The position numbers and the translations under genes are program-made. DNA of 64,000 nucleotides from Saprospiraceae bacterium (GTDB lineage Bacteria > Bacteroidota > Bacteroidia > Chitinophagales > Saprospiraceae): NCBI GenBank assembly GCA_027488135.1, contig JAIYCH010000056.1:1-64000 (forward strand). The letters run 5' to 3'. Below the pieces are notes generated by a model that saw nothing but the letters and a program-made list of their open reading frames with translations, had not been told where the DNA came from and searched no databases. Of the stretch, positions 1 to 7,641 are shown in pieces. Position 1 is the first letter of the stretch, and every line of letters begins with the position of its first letter.

Positions 1-57
1 CAAAAATAGTTATTTTGTAGCTATTTAATGGTTTATTGGGAATGGTATTTTTAAAAT

Positions 58-744
58 ATGGATGTTTTAATTATTGAGGACGATTTACTTTTTGCCACCC
101 GATTGGAGGCAATTATATCTGATACTGCCCACCTTTTTGTTGGGCATTGTAATTCAGCAGCAGAGGTGCCACATTGGTTAACCAATAATTATTGTGACGT
201 TGCGCTCATCGATATTCACCTGGGTAAAGGTTTAAATGGCATCGAAATTTCAAAATATTTCAAAAAATTAAACATTCCAGTTATATTTATTACCGCTTTT
301 CCAAGTGATGAAATTTATAATGAATCTCTTCATAACGATGAAAGTTATTTTTTAGTAAAACCTTTTGATAAGTTCACCCTGAGTAGTGTATTAGATAAAA
401 TTGACAGAAACAGAGTAAGTCCAACTTTTATCTTAAAAGATAATAATCAATTGATTAAAATGGAATGGATTCATTTATTATATATAGAGGTTGATGGTAA
501 TTATTGTGTGTATCATTTTAATAATAAAAGAATTGCCATTAAAAACTCACTGATTAAAATAATAAATGAATATAAAACGACTAGTCCCTTAATTCAAATA
601 CATAGAAACTTTGCTGTTAATAAACACAAGATTAGTAAAGTTAATACAAAGGAATCCTGGCTTGAATTAGATGAGATAAAGATTCCAATTGGTGCTAAAT
701 ATTTAAATGAGGTAGCGTTCCAATACAAATTTTTATCAAAATGA
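58..744 (+). CDS. LytTR-family response regulator transcription factor
   Basis: A 228-residue two-domain response regulator. Residues 1-110 form a receiver domain with the acidic pair D8/D9, the phospho-acceptor D52 in ALIDIHLG, a T at the ITAF motif and the K of VKPF. Residues 120-228 form a LytTR DNA-binding domain, with FILKDNN, IEVDGNYC and the IQIHRNFAVN segment typical of this family. Such proteins bind pairs of 9-bp direct repeats about 21 bp apart; pairs with this geometry lie downstream at 3874-3903 and 4192-4221. The stop codon overlaps the start of the histidine kinase gene (ATGA), so the two are translationally coupled and almost certainly cognate. The first ATG was chosen because it places the beta-1 strand of the receiver at the N-terminus. 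Confidence 0.93.
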   Translation: MDVLIIEDDLLFATRLEAIISDTAHLFVGHCNSAAEVPHWLTNNYCDVALIDIHLGKGLNGIEISKYFKKLNIPVIFITAFPSDEIYNESLHNDESYFLVKPFDKFTLSSVLDKIDRNRVSPTFILKDNNQLIKMEWIHLLYIEVDGNYCVYHFNNKRIAIKNSLIKIINEYKTTSPLIQIHRNFAVNKHKISKVNTKESWLELDEIKIPIGAKYLNEVAFQYKFLSK

Positions 745-3700
745 ATAAATTTTTATTTTCCTTCTTTCTAAGTATTGTCTCTTTTTTTTCCTCCTTTGCA
801 CAAAATAATAACTCTAAACATCTGTATTCTACTCAATTTATAAAAGATGAAATATCTCTTCGTCTTAATAATATGGTAGATTTTGAATTTGATGAATACG
901 GCAGAGCCTGGATTTTATTGACAAATAGTCTTGTTTTATATGATGGAAATAAATATGAATCTATTCCATATTCACAACTAGGTATTCCAGATTATTCATT
1001 TAAAAAAATCTATAAAAATTCAACAGGGGGTTTATATTTAGTTGGATATAGGAATTTCAGCTTTCAGCAAGGTTTAAAGATAAATTTAAATGTTATTATC
1101 CTTAATCCGTTGCTGAGAACCTGGGCTCCGATAAAAGGTGAGTTGTTAAATAATGATAATTTAATTAATTTTTATGGTTTTGAGAATCATACCGCACTAA
1201 TAAACAAAAAAGGTTTTTTTTATATTAAAAATAAAGATAAATGGATTCAAAAATTTAAGATACCTAATGCTGCAATAACCACTATTTTTCCTGCAAATAA
1301 AGGTGAATGGCATGCTTATTCTGAAGATACTTATTTTAATTTAGGTGAAAATGGAAATATTATCGATTCAGCAAGAATTAAGGCATCGAAAATCAGGGAT
1401 TTCATTGAATTCAAAGGACAAAATGAAAAATGTTTTTTACAACTTGAAAATGATTCTATTAGACTTTTAGATAAAGACTATAAGTTTAAAAATAAATTAT
1501 CTTTTCCAAATAAAACTATTAATCTGAATAAGGTAAATCATCTTTTTATCGATAAAAACTTAAGGATATGGATGAAATATCAAAATAGTGTTTCAGTTTA
1601 TAATGAAAGGGGAGAGATTTTTCAAGACTTTCCTGAAATTAAAAGTCAAAATATATTTTGGCGAGGTCGGTTTCCTATAAAAGAAGATGTTTTAGGAAAG
1701 GTTTGGATTCATTTAGGATTTGGATTTTTTTATAATTCATTGATTGATAATGATATAAAATTTTATTTTAAGAATGAAGGGTATAGTTTTAGAGGCTTGC
1801 AACAAATCAATGACTCCATTATTTATTTTAATTCCTATAAGGGAAATGGATTACTGAACCTTAATACGGGTTTAAACACCTATTTTTCATCTAAAAATAA
1901 TTATTTTCTAGGTGCTTTTCTTAACGAAAAAAAACACCGCATTTATATTGGAACAAATAATTCAAAATATGAAATTTTTAACCTTGATAACTTTCAAGTT
2001 TATGAAAGGACCTACATTGATAAGATTTTTTATCATTTTGTTTATTTAGAAAAGGGATTGAACAATAAATATTTTTGGTTGGGTGATTTTGGCTTTCAAT
2101 CTTTTGATATGGATAATGATACTTTAGGAACTTTTTTTCCTTTACCTCCCGGGCATTCATCCATTTCATCGTTTTTAGATATGGGTTCCTTTTATTTGGT
2201 TGGAACTGATAGAGGATTGCTAAAGTATTCATTAAAAAATAAAGGATGGATGAATTTGGCGGTTATTCCTAAAGTAAGAGTTACAGGCATTAAATCTTTT
2301 AAAAACAGGTTTTTAATTTCAACAGCTGCGAATGGCTTATTCGTTTTAAACAATAAATTCGAGATGTTGGGGGATATTCGAAATAGATTAGAGCCTATTA
2401 ATAAGGTTATTTTCTCCATGCTAATAGGTTCCGATGAAATGATTTGGCTTGGTACCGAAAAAGGGCTTTATAAAGTTAATCCTTTGAATTGGAAATATAA
2501 TATGTATGCTATTTCTGACGGTATTTTTGAAGAGGAATTTAACTGGCTTTCCATGCTAAATTTAAAAAATGGGGAGATCCTGATGGGAACCATTAATGGT
2601 CTGGTCAAATTTAATCCTCGGAAAATGACTGATTCTTTCAATGATTTTGAAAAGGGAAATTTTTATTTTTCATCCATAGAAATAAATAATAATAGCAATA
2701 CCAGGAATAGGAATGGACTGTTTGAATATTTAAGTAAAGGTAAAATAACCTTAAATCCTAATGAATATAGCTTGACCCTTTATCCAGGTTTTTCAAATAA
2801 TTACATGGGGAAATCATTACTTTTCTTTATAAAAACGCCCTATTTGGATGATTGGCAAGTAGTTGAAAATTTTAATTCGATTACCTTAAGCCCTACCGCT
2901 GGTAAATCGAATATTCAAATTAGAATATCCCAGGATTCACCTGAGCATTTTTTAAAAGAAATTAATATTCCCATTTATAAGCTTCAACATATTTTAGAAA
3001 ATAAAACCTTTTTGTGGTTTGCATCCATCTTATTTTTGCTTTTGATTGGTATTATATTCTTTTTAAGATACAGATTACTTACAGGCAAAAATAGAGCACT
3101 TGAGAAAGATCTCGCAATAAGAGTAAAAGATTTAGAATTAAATGAACAGAATTTAATCGATAAGAACAATAAATTAGCCATTTTAAATGAAGAAAGAAGG
3201 CGCTTTTTTGATATTCTGGGTCATGAAGTGAATACTCCTCTTGCTGGTATGAAGCAACTAAGCCATACGTTTAATTACTTGTTAAAGAAAGGGGAATATG
3301 AGAAGTCATTGAAAATTGCTCAATCTTTGGAACATAGTGGTACGGAAATCTCTCACCTGGTTGATAATTTACTTACGTGGTCTAATCTTGAAAAAAAGAC
3401 ACAATTCTCTAAAAATATTACTTTCAATATCTTAGATTCCTTTAAGGCTACCTCTAATTTATTTATGTTTCAGATAGACAGAAAAAATATTCAGTATAGC
3501 TTATCGGTGGATGAAGAATTTGATGGGGAAATTGAAAGTGATCCCAATATTATTGGATTTATTTTTAGAAATATTTTGAGTAATGCCATAAAGTATTGTC
3601 CTGAAAATGGGGAAATAAATTGTTCTATTGACAAAGATAATGATTCATTAATATTAAGGGTTTTCAATACTTCTGATGTTATTTCTAAGGATGATTTTTT

Positions 3701-3872
3701 ATTAGATATCGGTGTTGCTCCTAAAATTAGCATACCTGGTACCCTTCAGGAAAAGGGTTTAGGTATTGGGTTGTTTATGATTTTTCAACTCATACATAAA
3801 ATAAAGGGTAAAATTGAATTTAAGATTCATGAGGAAGGGGGTTTTACTGCATTTATTTCCTTGAAAATTTAA
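741..3872 (+). CDS. Propeller-type sensor histidine kinase
   Basis: A 1043-residue sensor kinase. Residues 1-21 are a signal peptide ending in SFAQ. A periplasmic region of about 700 residues follows, with degenerate beta-propeller repeats (for example W-LGTEKGLYK near residue 570) like those of Bacteroidota two-component regulator propellers. A membrane segment lies at about 756-778, then a charged coiled coil, then a HisKA domain with the phospho-acceptor H828 in GHEVNTPL, the N-box NILSNAIKY near 942 and the G2 box GLGIGL near 1005. It is not a hybrid: the receiver is the separate upstream gene, with ATGA overlap. A HisKA kinase paired with a LytTR regulator is less usual than the LytS-type pairing. 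The ligand is unknown. The last 41 codons are duplicated downstream as a remnant at 4066-4191. Confidence 0.92.
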   Translation: MNKFLFSFFLSIVSFFSSFAQNNNSKHLYSTQFIKDEISLRLNNMVDFEFDEYGRAWILLTNSLVLYDGNKYESIPYSQLGIPDYSFKKIYKNSTGGLYLVGYRNFSFQQGLKINLNVIILNPLLRTWAPIKGELLNNDNLINFYGFENHTALINKKGFFYIKNKDKWIQKFKIPNAAITTIFPANKGEWHAYSEDTYFNLGENGNIIDSARIKASKIRDFIEFKGQNEKCFLQLENDSIRLLDKDYKFKNKLSFPNKTINLNKVNHLFIDKNLRIWMKYQNSVSVYNERGEIFQDFPEIKSQNIFWRGRFPIKEDVLGKVWIHLGFGFFYNSLIDNDIKFYFKNEGYSFRGLQQINDSIIYFNSYKGNGLLNLNTGLNTYFSSKNNYFLGAFLNEKKHRIYIGTNNSKYEIFNLDNFQVYERTYIDKIFYHFVYLEKGLNNKYFWLGDFGFQSFDMDNDTLGTFFPLPPGHSSISSFLDMGSFYLVGTDRGLLKYSLKNKGWMNLAVIPKVRVTGIKSFKNRFLISTAANGLFVLNNKFEMLGDIRNRLEPINKVIFSMLIGSDEMIWLGTEKGLYKVNPLNWKYNMYAISDGIFEEEFNWLSMLNLKNGEILMGTINGLVKFNPRKMTDSFNDFEKGNFYFSSIEINNNSNTRNRNGLFEYLSKGKITLNPNEYSLTLYPGFSNNYMGKSLLFFIKTPYLDDWQVVENFNSITLSPTAGKSNIQIRISQDSPEHFLKEINIPIYKLQHILENKTFLWFASILFLLLIGIIFFLRYRLLTGKNRALEKDLAIRVKDLELNEQNLIDKNNKLAILNEERRRFFDILGHEVNTPLAGMKQLSHTFNYLLKKGEYEKSLKIAQSLEHSGTEISHLVDNLLTWSNLEKKTQFSKNITFNILDSFKATSNLFMFQIDRKNIQYSLSVDEEFDGEIESDPNIIGFIFRNILSNAIKYCPENGEINCSIDKDNDSLILRVFNTSDVISKDDFLLDIGVAPKISIPGTLQEKGLGIGLFMIFQLIHKIKGKIEFKIHEEGGFTAFISLKI

Positions 3873-3873
3873 C

Positions 3874-3903
3874 TTTATCACCCAAAAGAATGCTTTTATC
3901 ACC
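3874..3903. promoter_or_regulatory. Direct-repeat pair, candidate LytTR regulator site 1
   Basis: Two perfect copies of TTTATCACC at 3874-3882 and 3895-3903, start to start 21 bp (9 bp repeat, 12 bp spacer). That is the geometry known for LytTR-domain regulators. The pair starts two bases after the histidine kinase stop codon. It is retained in the second tandem copy at 4192-4221 although flanking sequence has drifted. Binding by the regulator encoded at 58-744 is inference. Confidence 0.5.
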
Positions 3904-3953
3904 TTATGAATCGTCTTAGGATAATTAAAATGGAAGATTATATCAGTTTGCGT

Positions 3954-3961
3954 TATATTTG
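3954..3961 (+). promoter_or_regulatory. Candidate -7 promoter element TATATTTG
   Basis: An exact match to the Bacteroidota -7 consensus TAnnTTTG, 51 bp after the direct repeats. No good -33 element sits 19-20 bp upstream, which would fit an activator-dependent promoter. The predicted transcription start is about 3967, ahead of the conserved 16-mer and hairpin. Confidence 0.4.
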
Positions 3962-3966
3962 AAATT

Positions 3967-4042
3967 AATAATAATAATTGAATTATAACTGGGAGTAATA
4001 TTTCATGTTCTGTTTGCATTTTGCATTCAGGACATTTTTTTT
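3967..4042 (+). ncRNA. Candidate small RNA 1 (or attenuated leader)
   Basis: A predicted transcript from the -7 element at 3954-3961 to the T-run ending at 4042. It holds an unpaired 16-mer AACTGGGAGTAATATT (3987-4002), identical in copy 2 at 4305-4320. This is followed by a hairpin with arms at 4005-4012 and 4028-4035, a 15-nt loop and seven T. The two copies differ in the hairpin arms by changes that keep pairing through G-U wobbles. No open reading frame of note lies within it. It could be a stand-alone small RNA or a relic of the leader of a lost gene. The assignment is inference from internal duplication only. Confidence 0.35.
4005..4042 (+). terminator. Intrinsic terminator, copy 1
   Basis: An 8-bp stem (ATGTTCTG with CAGGACAT, one G-U pair) is followed directly by a T-run. 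It also terminates read-through from the histidine kinase gene. Confidence 0.6.
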
Positions 4043-4065
4043 ATGTTTTTTTTGCGTATATTTTT

Positions 4066-4191
4066 CTGACAGAAAAGGTTTTAAGAATTGGTCTTTTTAT
4101 AATTTTTAAATACAGCTATAAAAAGGGTGAAATTGAATTTAAAATTCATGAGGAGGTTGGAGTTTTAGCAATTATCACCTTTAAAATTTAA
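4066..4191 (+). pseudogene. Remnant of a duplicated histidine kinase C-terminus
   Basis: Read in frame from 4066, this gives 41 codons ending in TAA at 4189-4191. The product aligns with the last 42 residues of the upstream kinase from its codon 1002: LTEKVLRIGLFIIF against LQEKGLGIGLFMIF, and KIHEEVGVLAIITFKI against KIHEEGGFTAFISLKI, with one 3-nt deletion. There is no start codon and no preceding kinase body, so it cannot make a kinase. It is the first part of a tandem duplication of about 320 bp (3744-4062 copied to 4066-4385). The absence of internal stops suggests either a recent loss of the rest or chance. Confidence 0.7.
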
Positions 4192-4221
4192 TTTATCACC
4201 CATTTAATGACTTTTATCACC
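4192..4221. promoter_or_regulatory. Direct-repeat pair, candidate LytTR regulator site 2
   Basis: TTTATCACC at 4192-4200 and 4213-4221, with the same 21-bp phase as site 1. A third, imperfect copy (ATTATCACC) at 4171-4179 is in phase, another 21 bp upstream, inside the kinase-tail remnant. The distance from the second repeat to the conserved 16-mer is 84 bp in both copies. Confidence 0.5.
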
Positions 4222-4297
4222 TAAGTATGTTAATGATGACCTACGATGGCGGATAACTACTTAAATTTACAACAATATAATTACTAAACTTGAAATA

Positions 4298-4361
4298 AAA
4301 ATTTAACTGGGAGTAATATTCAATGTCCTGCTTGTACTTTACTGGCAGGGCATTTTTTTTT
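4298..4361 (+). ncRNA. Candidate small RNA 2 (or leader of the permease gene)
   Basis: The second copy of the unit at 3967-4042. A weaker -7-like element (TAAACTTG, 4285-4292) would start a transcript near 4298. The 16-mer at 4305-4320 is identical to copy 1. The hairpin arms are 4322-4331 and 4345-4354 (10 bp, one wobble), followed by nine T. The permease start codon lies 45 bp beyond the T-run. The element could therefore be a stand-alone small RNA, or a terminator in the leader of that gene which must be bypassed. Sequence alone cannot decide. Confidence 0.35.
4322..4361 (+). terminator. Intrinsic terminator, copy 2
   Basis: A 10-bp stem (AATGTCCTGC with GCAGGGCATT), a 13-nt loop and a T-run to 4361. 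Confidence 0.6.
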
Positions 4362-4405
4362 GTCTGTATTCCTGCCTATATTGTCGGATTATACAATCAA
4401 TCAGA

Positions 4406-5632
4406 ATGAGGTGGGAGTTTAAATTAGCCATGCGTATTTCAAACGGTAAGGAAAAGTCGTTTGCCAGTATTATTATTCGTATCGCCTCGCTTGCCGTGGC
4501 TTTGAGTATTGCCGTAATGATTGTCACTACGGCGCTTATAACTGGGTTTAAGACGGAAATAAGCAGTAAAATATTTGGCTTTTGGGGACATTTACACATC
4601 AACGCTGCCAATGTATATCAAAATTTATTGGAAATAGACCCCATTGAGGATAATCAGGATTTTTATCCTGTGCTTAAAAACAGGCAAGGTATTAAGGCGG
4701 TTCAGGTGTATGCTATACAACCAGGTATCGTTAAAGGTAAAAATGACTTAGATGGTATTTTTTTAAAGGGCATCGGTTCTGATTTTAATTGGCAGTTTTT
4801 TAAAACGTACCTTCAAGAAGGAGATATTATTACTTTCCCAACAGAGGAGGCATCTAACCAAATTATCATTTCTAAACAAACAGCCAGCAGACTTTCATTA
4901 AAAACAGGGGATAACTTTAGGTTGTTTTTTGTGAAAAATGGTACCATGCTGAAAAGGAATTTTAAAATTTCTGGTATTTATAAAACAGGCCTTGAAGAAT
5001 ACGATAGTAAATTTGCTTTAGTCGATATAAGAAAAGTGCAACAATTACAAGGTTGGGCGGAGAATCAAATTGGTGGTTATGAAGTGTTTATTGATGATAT
5101 CAGCATGATTGATCATTGGGCGGAAGAGATTTATAGTAATGTCTTACCACCTGATTTAAATGTGCAGTCCATACGGGACAAACTTCCTGAAATCTTTGAA
5201 TGGCTATCTTTACAAGATATTAATGAGGTGGTCATTTTATCCCTTATGATTGTTGTCGCTATTATTAATATGGTAACAGCTCTTTTGATTTTGATGCTGG
5301 AGAGGACTAGAATGATAGGGATTTTAAAAAGTTTGGGTAGCTCTAATTGGAGTATTCGCAGAATCTTTATGTTTTATGCAGGTATTATTGCAAGTAAAGG
5401 TATGTTTTGGGGGAATATTATTGGGATTAGCATTTGTTTACTTCAAAAATATGGGCACTTCATAAAGCTTTCCGAAGAGAATTATTATTTAAACGAGGCC
5501 CCCATTCTTATAAATTTTACTCATATCTTATTCCTTAACCTGGGAACTATTTTGGTTATCGTCTTATTCCTTATTCTTCCAACCTGGTTGATTACCCGCA
5601 TTTCTCCTGTTAGAACCTTAAGGATGGATTAA
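4406..5632 (+). CDS. ABC transporter permease, FtsX/LolE-like
   Basis: A 408-residue inner-membrane permease of the FtsX/MacB/LolCE superfamily. One membrane helix lies near residues 20-45 (SLAVALSIAVMIVTTALITGF). A periplasmic MacB-type domain of about 220 residues follows, then three helices in the last 140 residues, with the conserved ALLILMLERTRMIGILKSLG segment that contacts the ATPase, and SPVRTLRMD at the C-terminus. Members extract lipoproteins or drive cell-wall or efflux processes with a partner ATPase. No ATPase gene is adjacent, so the partner must be elsewhere. The gene lies just downstream of the duplicated regulatory elements at 4192-4361 and may be a target of the two-component system at 58-3872 (inference). 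Confidence 0.87.
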   Translation: MRWEFKLAMRISNGKEKSFASIIIRIASLAVALSIAVMIVTTALITGFKTEISSKIFGFWGHLHINAANVYQNLLEIDPIEDNQDFYPVLKNRQGIKAVQVYAIQPGIVKGKNDLDGIFLKGIGSDFNWQFFKTYLQEGDIITFPTEEASNQIIISKQTASRLSLKTGDNFRLFFVKNGTMLKRNFKISGIYKTGLEEYDSKFALVDIRKVQQLQGWAENQIGGYEVFIDDISMIDHWAEEIYSNVLPPDLNVQSIRDKLPEIFEWLSLQDINEVVILSLMIVVAIINMVTALLILMLERTRMIGILKSLGSSNWSIRRIFMFYAGIIASKGMFWGNIIGISICLLQKYGHFIKLSEENYYLNEAPILINFTHILFLNLGTILVIVLFLILPTWLITRISPVRTLRMD

Positions 5633-5665
5633 AGTTATTCTTTCCTTTATTTGATCTAAAATGGG

Positions 5666-5673
5666 TAAGTTTG
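5666..5673 (+). promoter_or_regulatory. Candidate -7 element TAAGTTTG for the CorA gene
   Basis: An exact TAnnTTTG match 47 bp upstream of the CorA start codon. No clear -33 element is seen at the usual distance. Confidence 0.35.
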
Positions 5674-5719
5674 CACATTATTTCTCGTATCGTTAAATAA
5701 GAATTATCAATTTGTTGCC

Positions 5720-6667
5720 ATGGTTCATTTTTACGTAAAGGTTGATGGTCTCCTTACTGAAATTCAGCACCCGGAACCAGGTTGTTGGGTAAACATTAAA
5801 CCCCCTTTTTCTACCGATGAAATGGAAAAGACTTCTGTACAGTTTGAGATTCCATTAGATTTTTTGTTAGATTCTCTTGACGTAGATGAAAGATCCAGGT
5901 TTGAAGTAGAAGATGATTGCCGGCTTATTTTAATTAATGCACCTATTCTTAATACTTCAGAGGAAGAAAATGACGCTATTTATATCACCGTTCCAATAGG
6001 CATAATTATTTCTCCTGAACACGTTTTTACCATTACCACGACGGATAATCCTGTGTTAGATAAATTTATTGAAAACAAAGTAAGAAACTTTGATCCTTCT
6101 GATGCCATGTTTTTTCTTATTCTGCTCTTGGAGCAAAACGTGTATAGATTCCTAACTTGTTTGAAAAAATTAGATCTTAGAAGAAATTTAATTGAGAGGG
6201 AGCTCTATCACGCCAGTAGAAATAAGGAGTTAAAGCAACTCCTGAGTATTGAAAAATCTTTAGTTTATATTCTCAATTCATTGAGCGCTAATGATTTGCT
6301 TATGATGAAAATGAAACGGGTAGATTTTTTATCCATCCGAAGCGAAGAGGAAAAAATGGATTTGTTCGAAGATATTATTATTGATAATGGTCAGGCCCTG
6401 GAAATGGCCAATGTGTATTCCAACATCCTCTCTGGAACCATGGATACTTATGCTTCCATTATTTCAAATAATATGAATGTCACTATTCACAGACTTACCT
6501 TAGTTACTATTTTTCTCGCCGTTCCTACCTTAATTGCTTCTTTTTTTGGAATGAATGTACCCCTTCCATTATCGAAAAGTCCTTTTGCTCTGCCTGTTAT
6601 CATCGTATTTGCTACGTCTGTATCTTTTCTTCTTAGCTGGATTATCCAACGAAAAAGATTCTTTTAA
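5720..6667 (+). CDS. corA: CorA-family divalent cation transporter
   Basis: A 315-residue protein with the CorA layout: a soluble N-terminal alpha/beta domain, a long helical stalk (about residues 130-250), and two C-terminal membrane helices. The signature GMN is at 277-279, directly after the first helix (ASFFGMNVPLPL). The family forms pentameric channels for Mg2+ or Co2+/Ni2+. The C-terminus is short and basic (IQRKRFF), as usual. The start at 5720 is the first ATG after the -7 element at 5666. It converges with the SDR gene with one base between stop codons, so no terminator separates them. Some CorA relatives transport Zn2+; the ion is not decided by sequence. Confidence 0.9.
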   Translation: MVHFYVKVDGLLTEIQHPEPGCWVNIKPPFSTDEMEKTSVQFEIPLDFLLDSLDVDERSRFEVEDDCRLILINAPILNTSEEENDAIYITVPIGIIISPEHVFTITTTDNPVLDKFIENKVRNFDPSDAMFFLILLLEQNVYRFLTCLKKLDLRRNLIERELYHASRNKELKQLLSIEKSLVYILNSLSANDLLMMKMKRVDFLSIRSEEEKMDLFEDIIIDNGQALEMANVYSNILSGTMDTYASIISNNMNVTIHRLTLVTIFLAVPTLIASFFGMNVPLPLSKSPFALPVIIVFATSVSFLLSWIIQRKRFF

Positions 6668-6668
6668 C

Positions 6669-7469
6669 CTATTTGGAATAAGACGCAATGATTTTTTCAA
6701 ATACGCTCTCAGAAACTATTCTTTTTACCCAGAGGGATAATTTTTGGAGGGGTTTGCCCACTACATAAGTAATAGGTAATTTGTCATGGCTTAATAAACG
6801 GTAAATTTCTAAGGCTACCGCGTTGGCGCTCATGCCTTTATTGACTTCCTCGTCAATGTGATGGTTCGTCCTTTTTACAATATCAGCATAAAATGGATCT
6901 TCTAAATCCTTAACTTTTAACCTGTTTTCATTGATAGATGTTTTTATGTCGCCGGCTTGAATGGAACAACAGCTTATATTTGTTTGGGTTAATTCCATCC
7001 TTAAAGATTGAATAATCTTATCGCCAGCTGATTTACTGGCACAATAAACACCTCTGAAAGGTAGCGCAATAACGGATGCAATAGAACTTATGCTTATTAT
7101 TTTACCTGCATTATGTTTTCTCATGGAAGGAAGAACCGCTTGTAAAACATGCAATAATCCATTTACATTGGTATGCCAGACTTTATTAACGTCAGCAACA
7201 TCCAGATATTCTACGGGACCAATGATGCCTAACCCAGCATTATTAATAACTACATCTATTCTGCCTTCTTTCCCTAAAATATGTTTTACGGCGTTTTGAA
7301 CACTCTGCTGATCAGTAACATCCACTTTGAGTTCCTTAAAAGTAGGATTTTCCGCAGGTGGATTTCTTGAACTTCCATAAACAATATGTCCATTTTCATA
7401 ACATAATTCAGCGATGGCCTTGCCTAATCCTGAGGAAGTTCCAGTAATAAAAATGACCTGTTTTTTCAT
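6669..7469 (-). CDS. Short-chain dehydrogenase/reductase
   Basis: A 266-residue classical SDR. The nucleotide-binding motif is TGTSSGLG (residues 9-16). NNAG is at 76-79. The catalytic S129, Y142 and K146 lie in the expected YxxxK arrangement (VYCASK). It is expected to be an NAD(P)H-dependent oxidoreductase, soluble, substrate unknown. The gene is monocistronic and divergent from the M16 protease gene across a 172-bp gap. I see no clear promoter for it in that gap. Confidence 0.9.
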   Translation of the reverse strand: MKKQVIFITGTSSGLGKAIAELCYENGHIVYGSSRNPPAENPTFKELKVDVTDQQSVQNAVKHILGKEGRIDVVINNAGLGIIGPVEYLDVADVNKVWHTNVNGLLHVLQAVLPSMRKHNAGKIISISSIASVIALPFRGVYCASKSAGDKIIQSLRMELTQTNISCCSIQAGDIKTSINENRLKVKDLEDPFYADIVKRTNHHIDEEVNKGMSANAVALEIYRLLSHDKLPITYVVGKPLQKLSLWVKRIVSESVFEKIIASYSK

Positions 7470-7641
7470 AATATAGGGCTTATTTTATTTGAATATGGAT
7501 GTAAAATTAGGTAAAATACTTGTTCTGTCATACTCGTATTTTCTACCATCGCCAAACCATCAATATTAGTCGAAAAAATGAAACTTATTTGAACTTTAAT
7601 TTGTATTTATGCGAAATAATATAAAATTTTAAAACGATATC

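Noticed and set aside
1978-2419. Minus-strand open frames inside the kinase gene
   Set aside because: They lack recognisable domains and promoters and mirror the codon composition of the real gene on the other strand.
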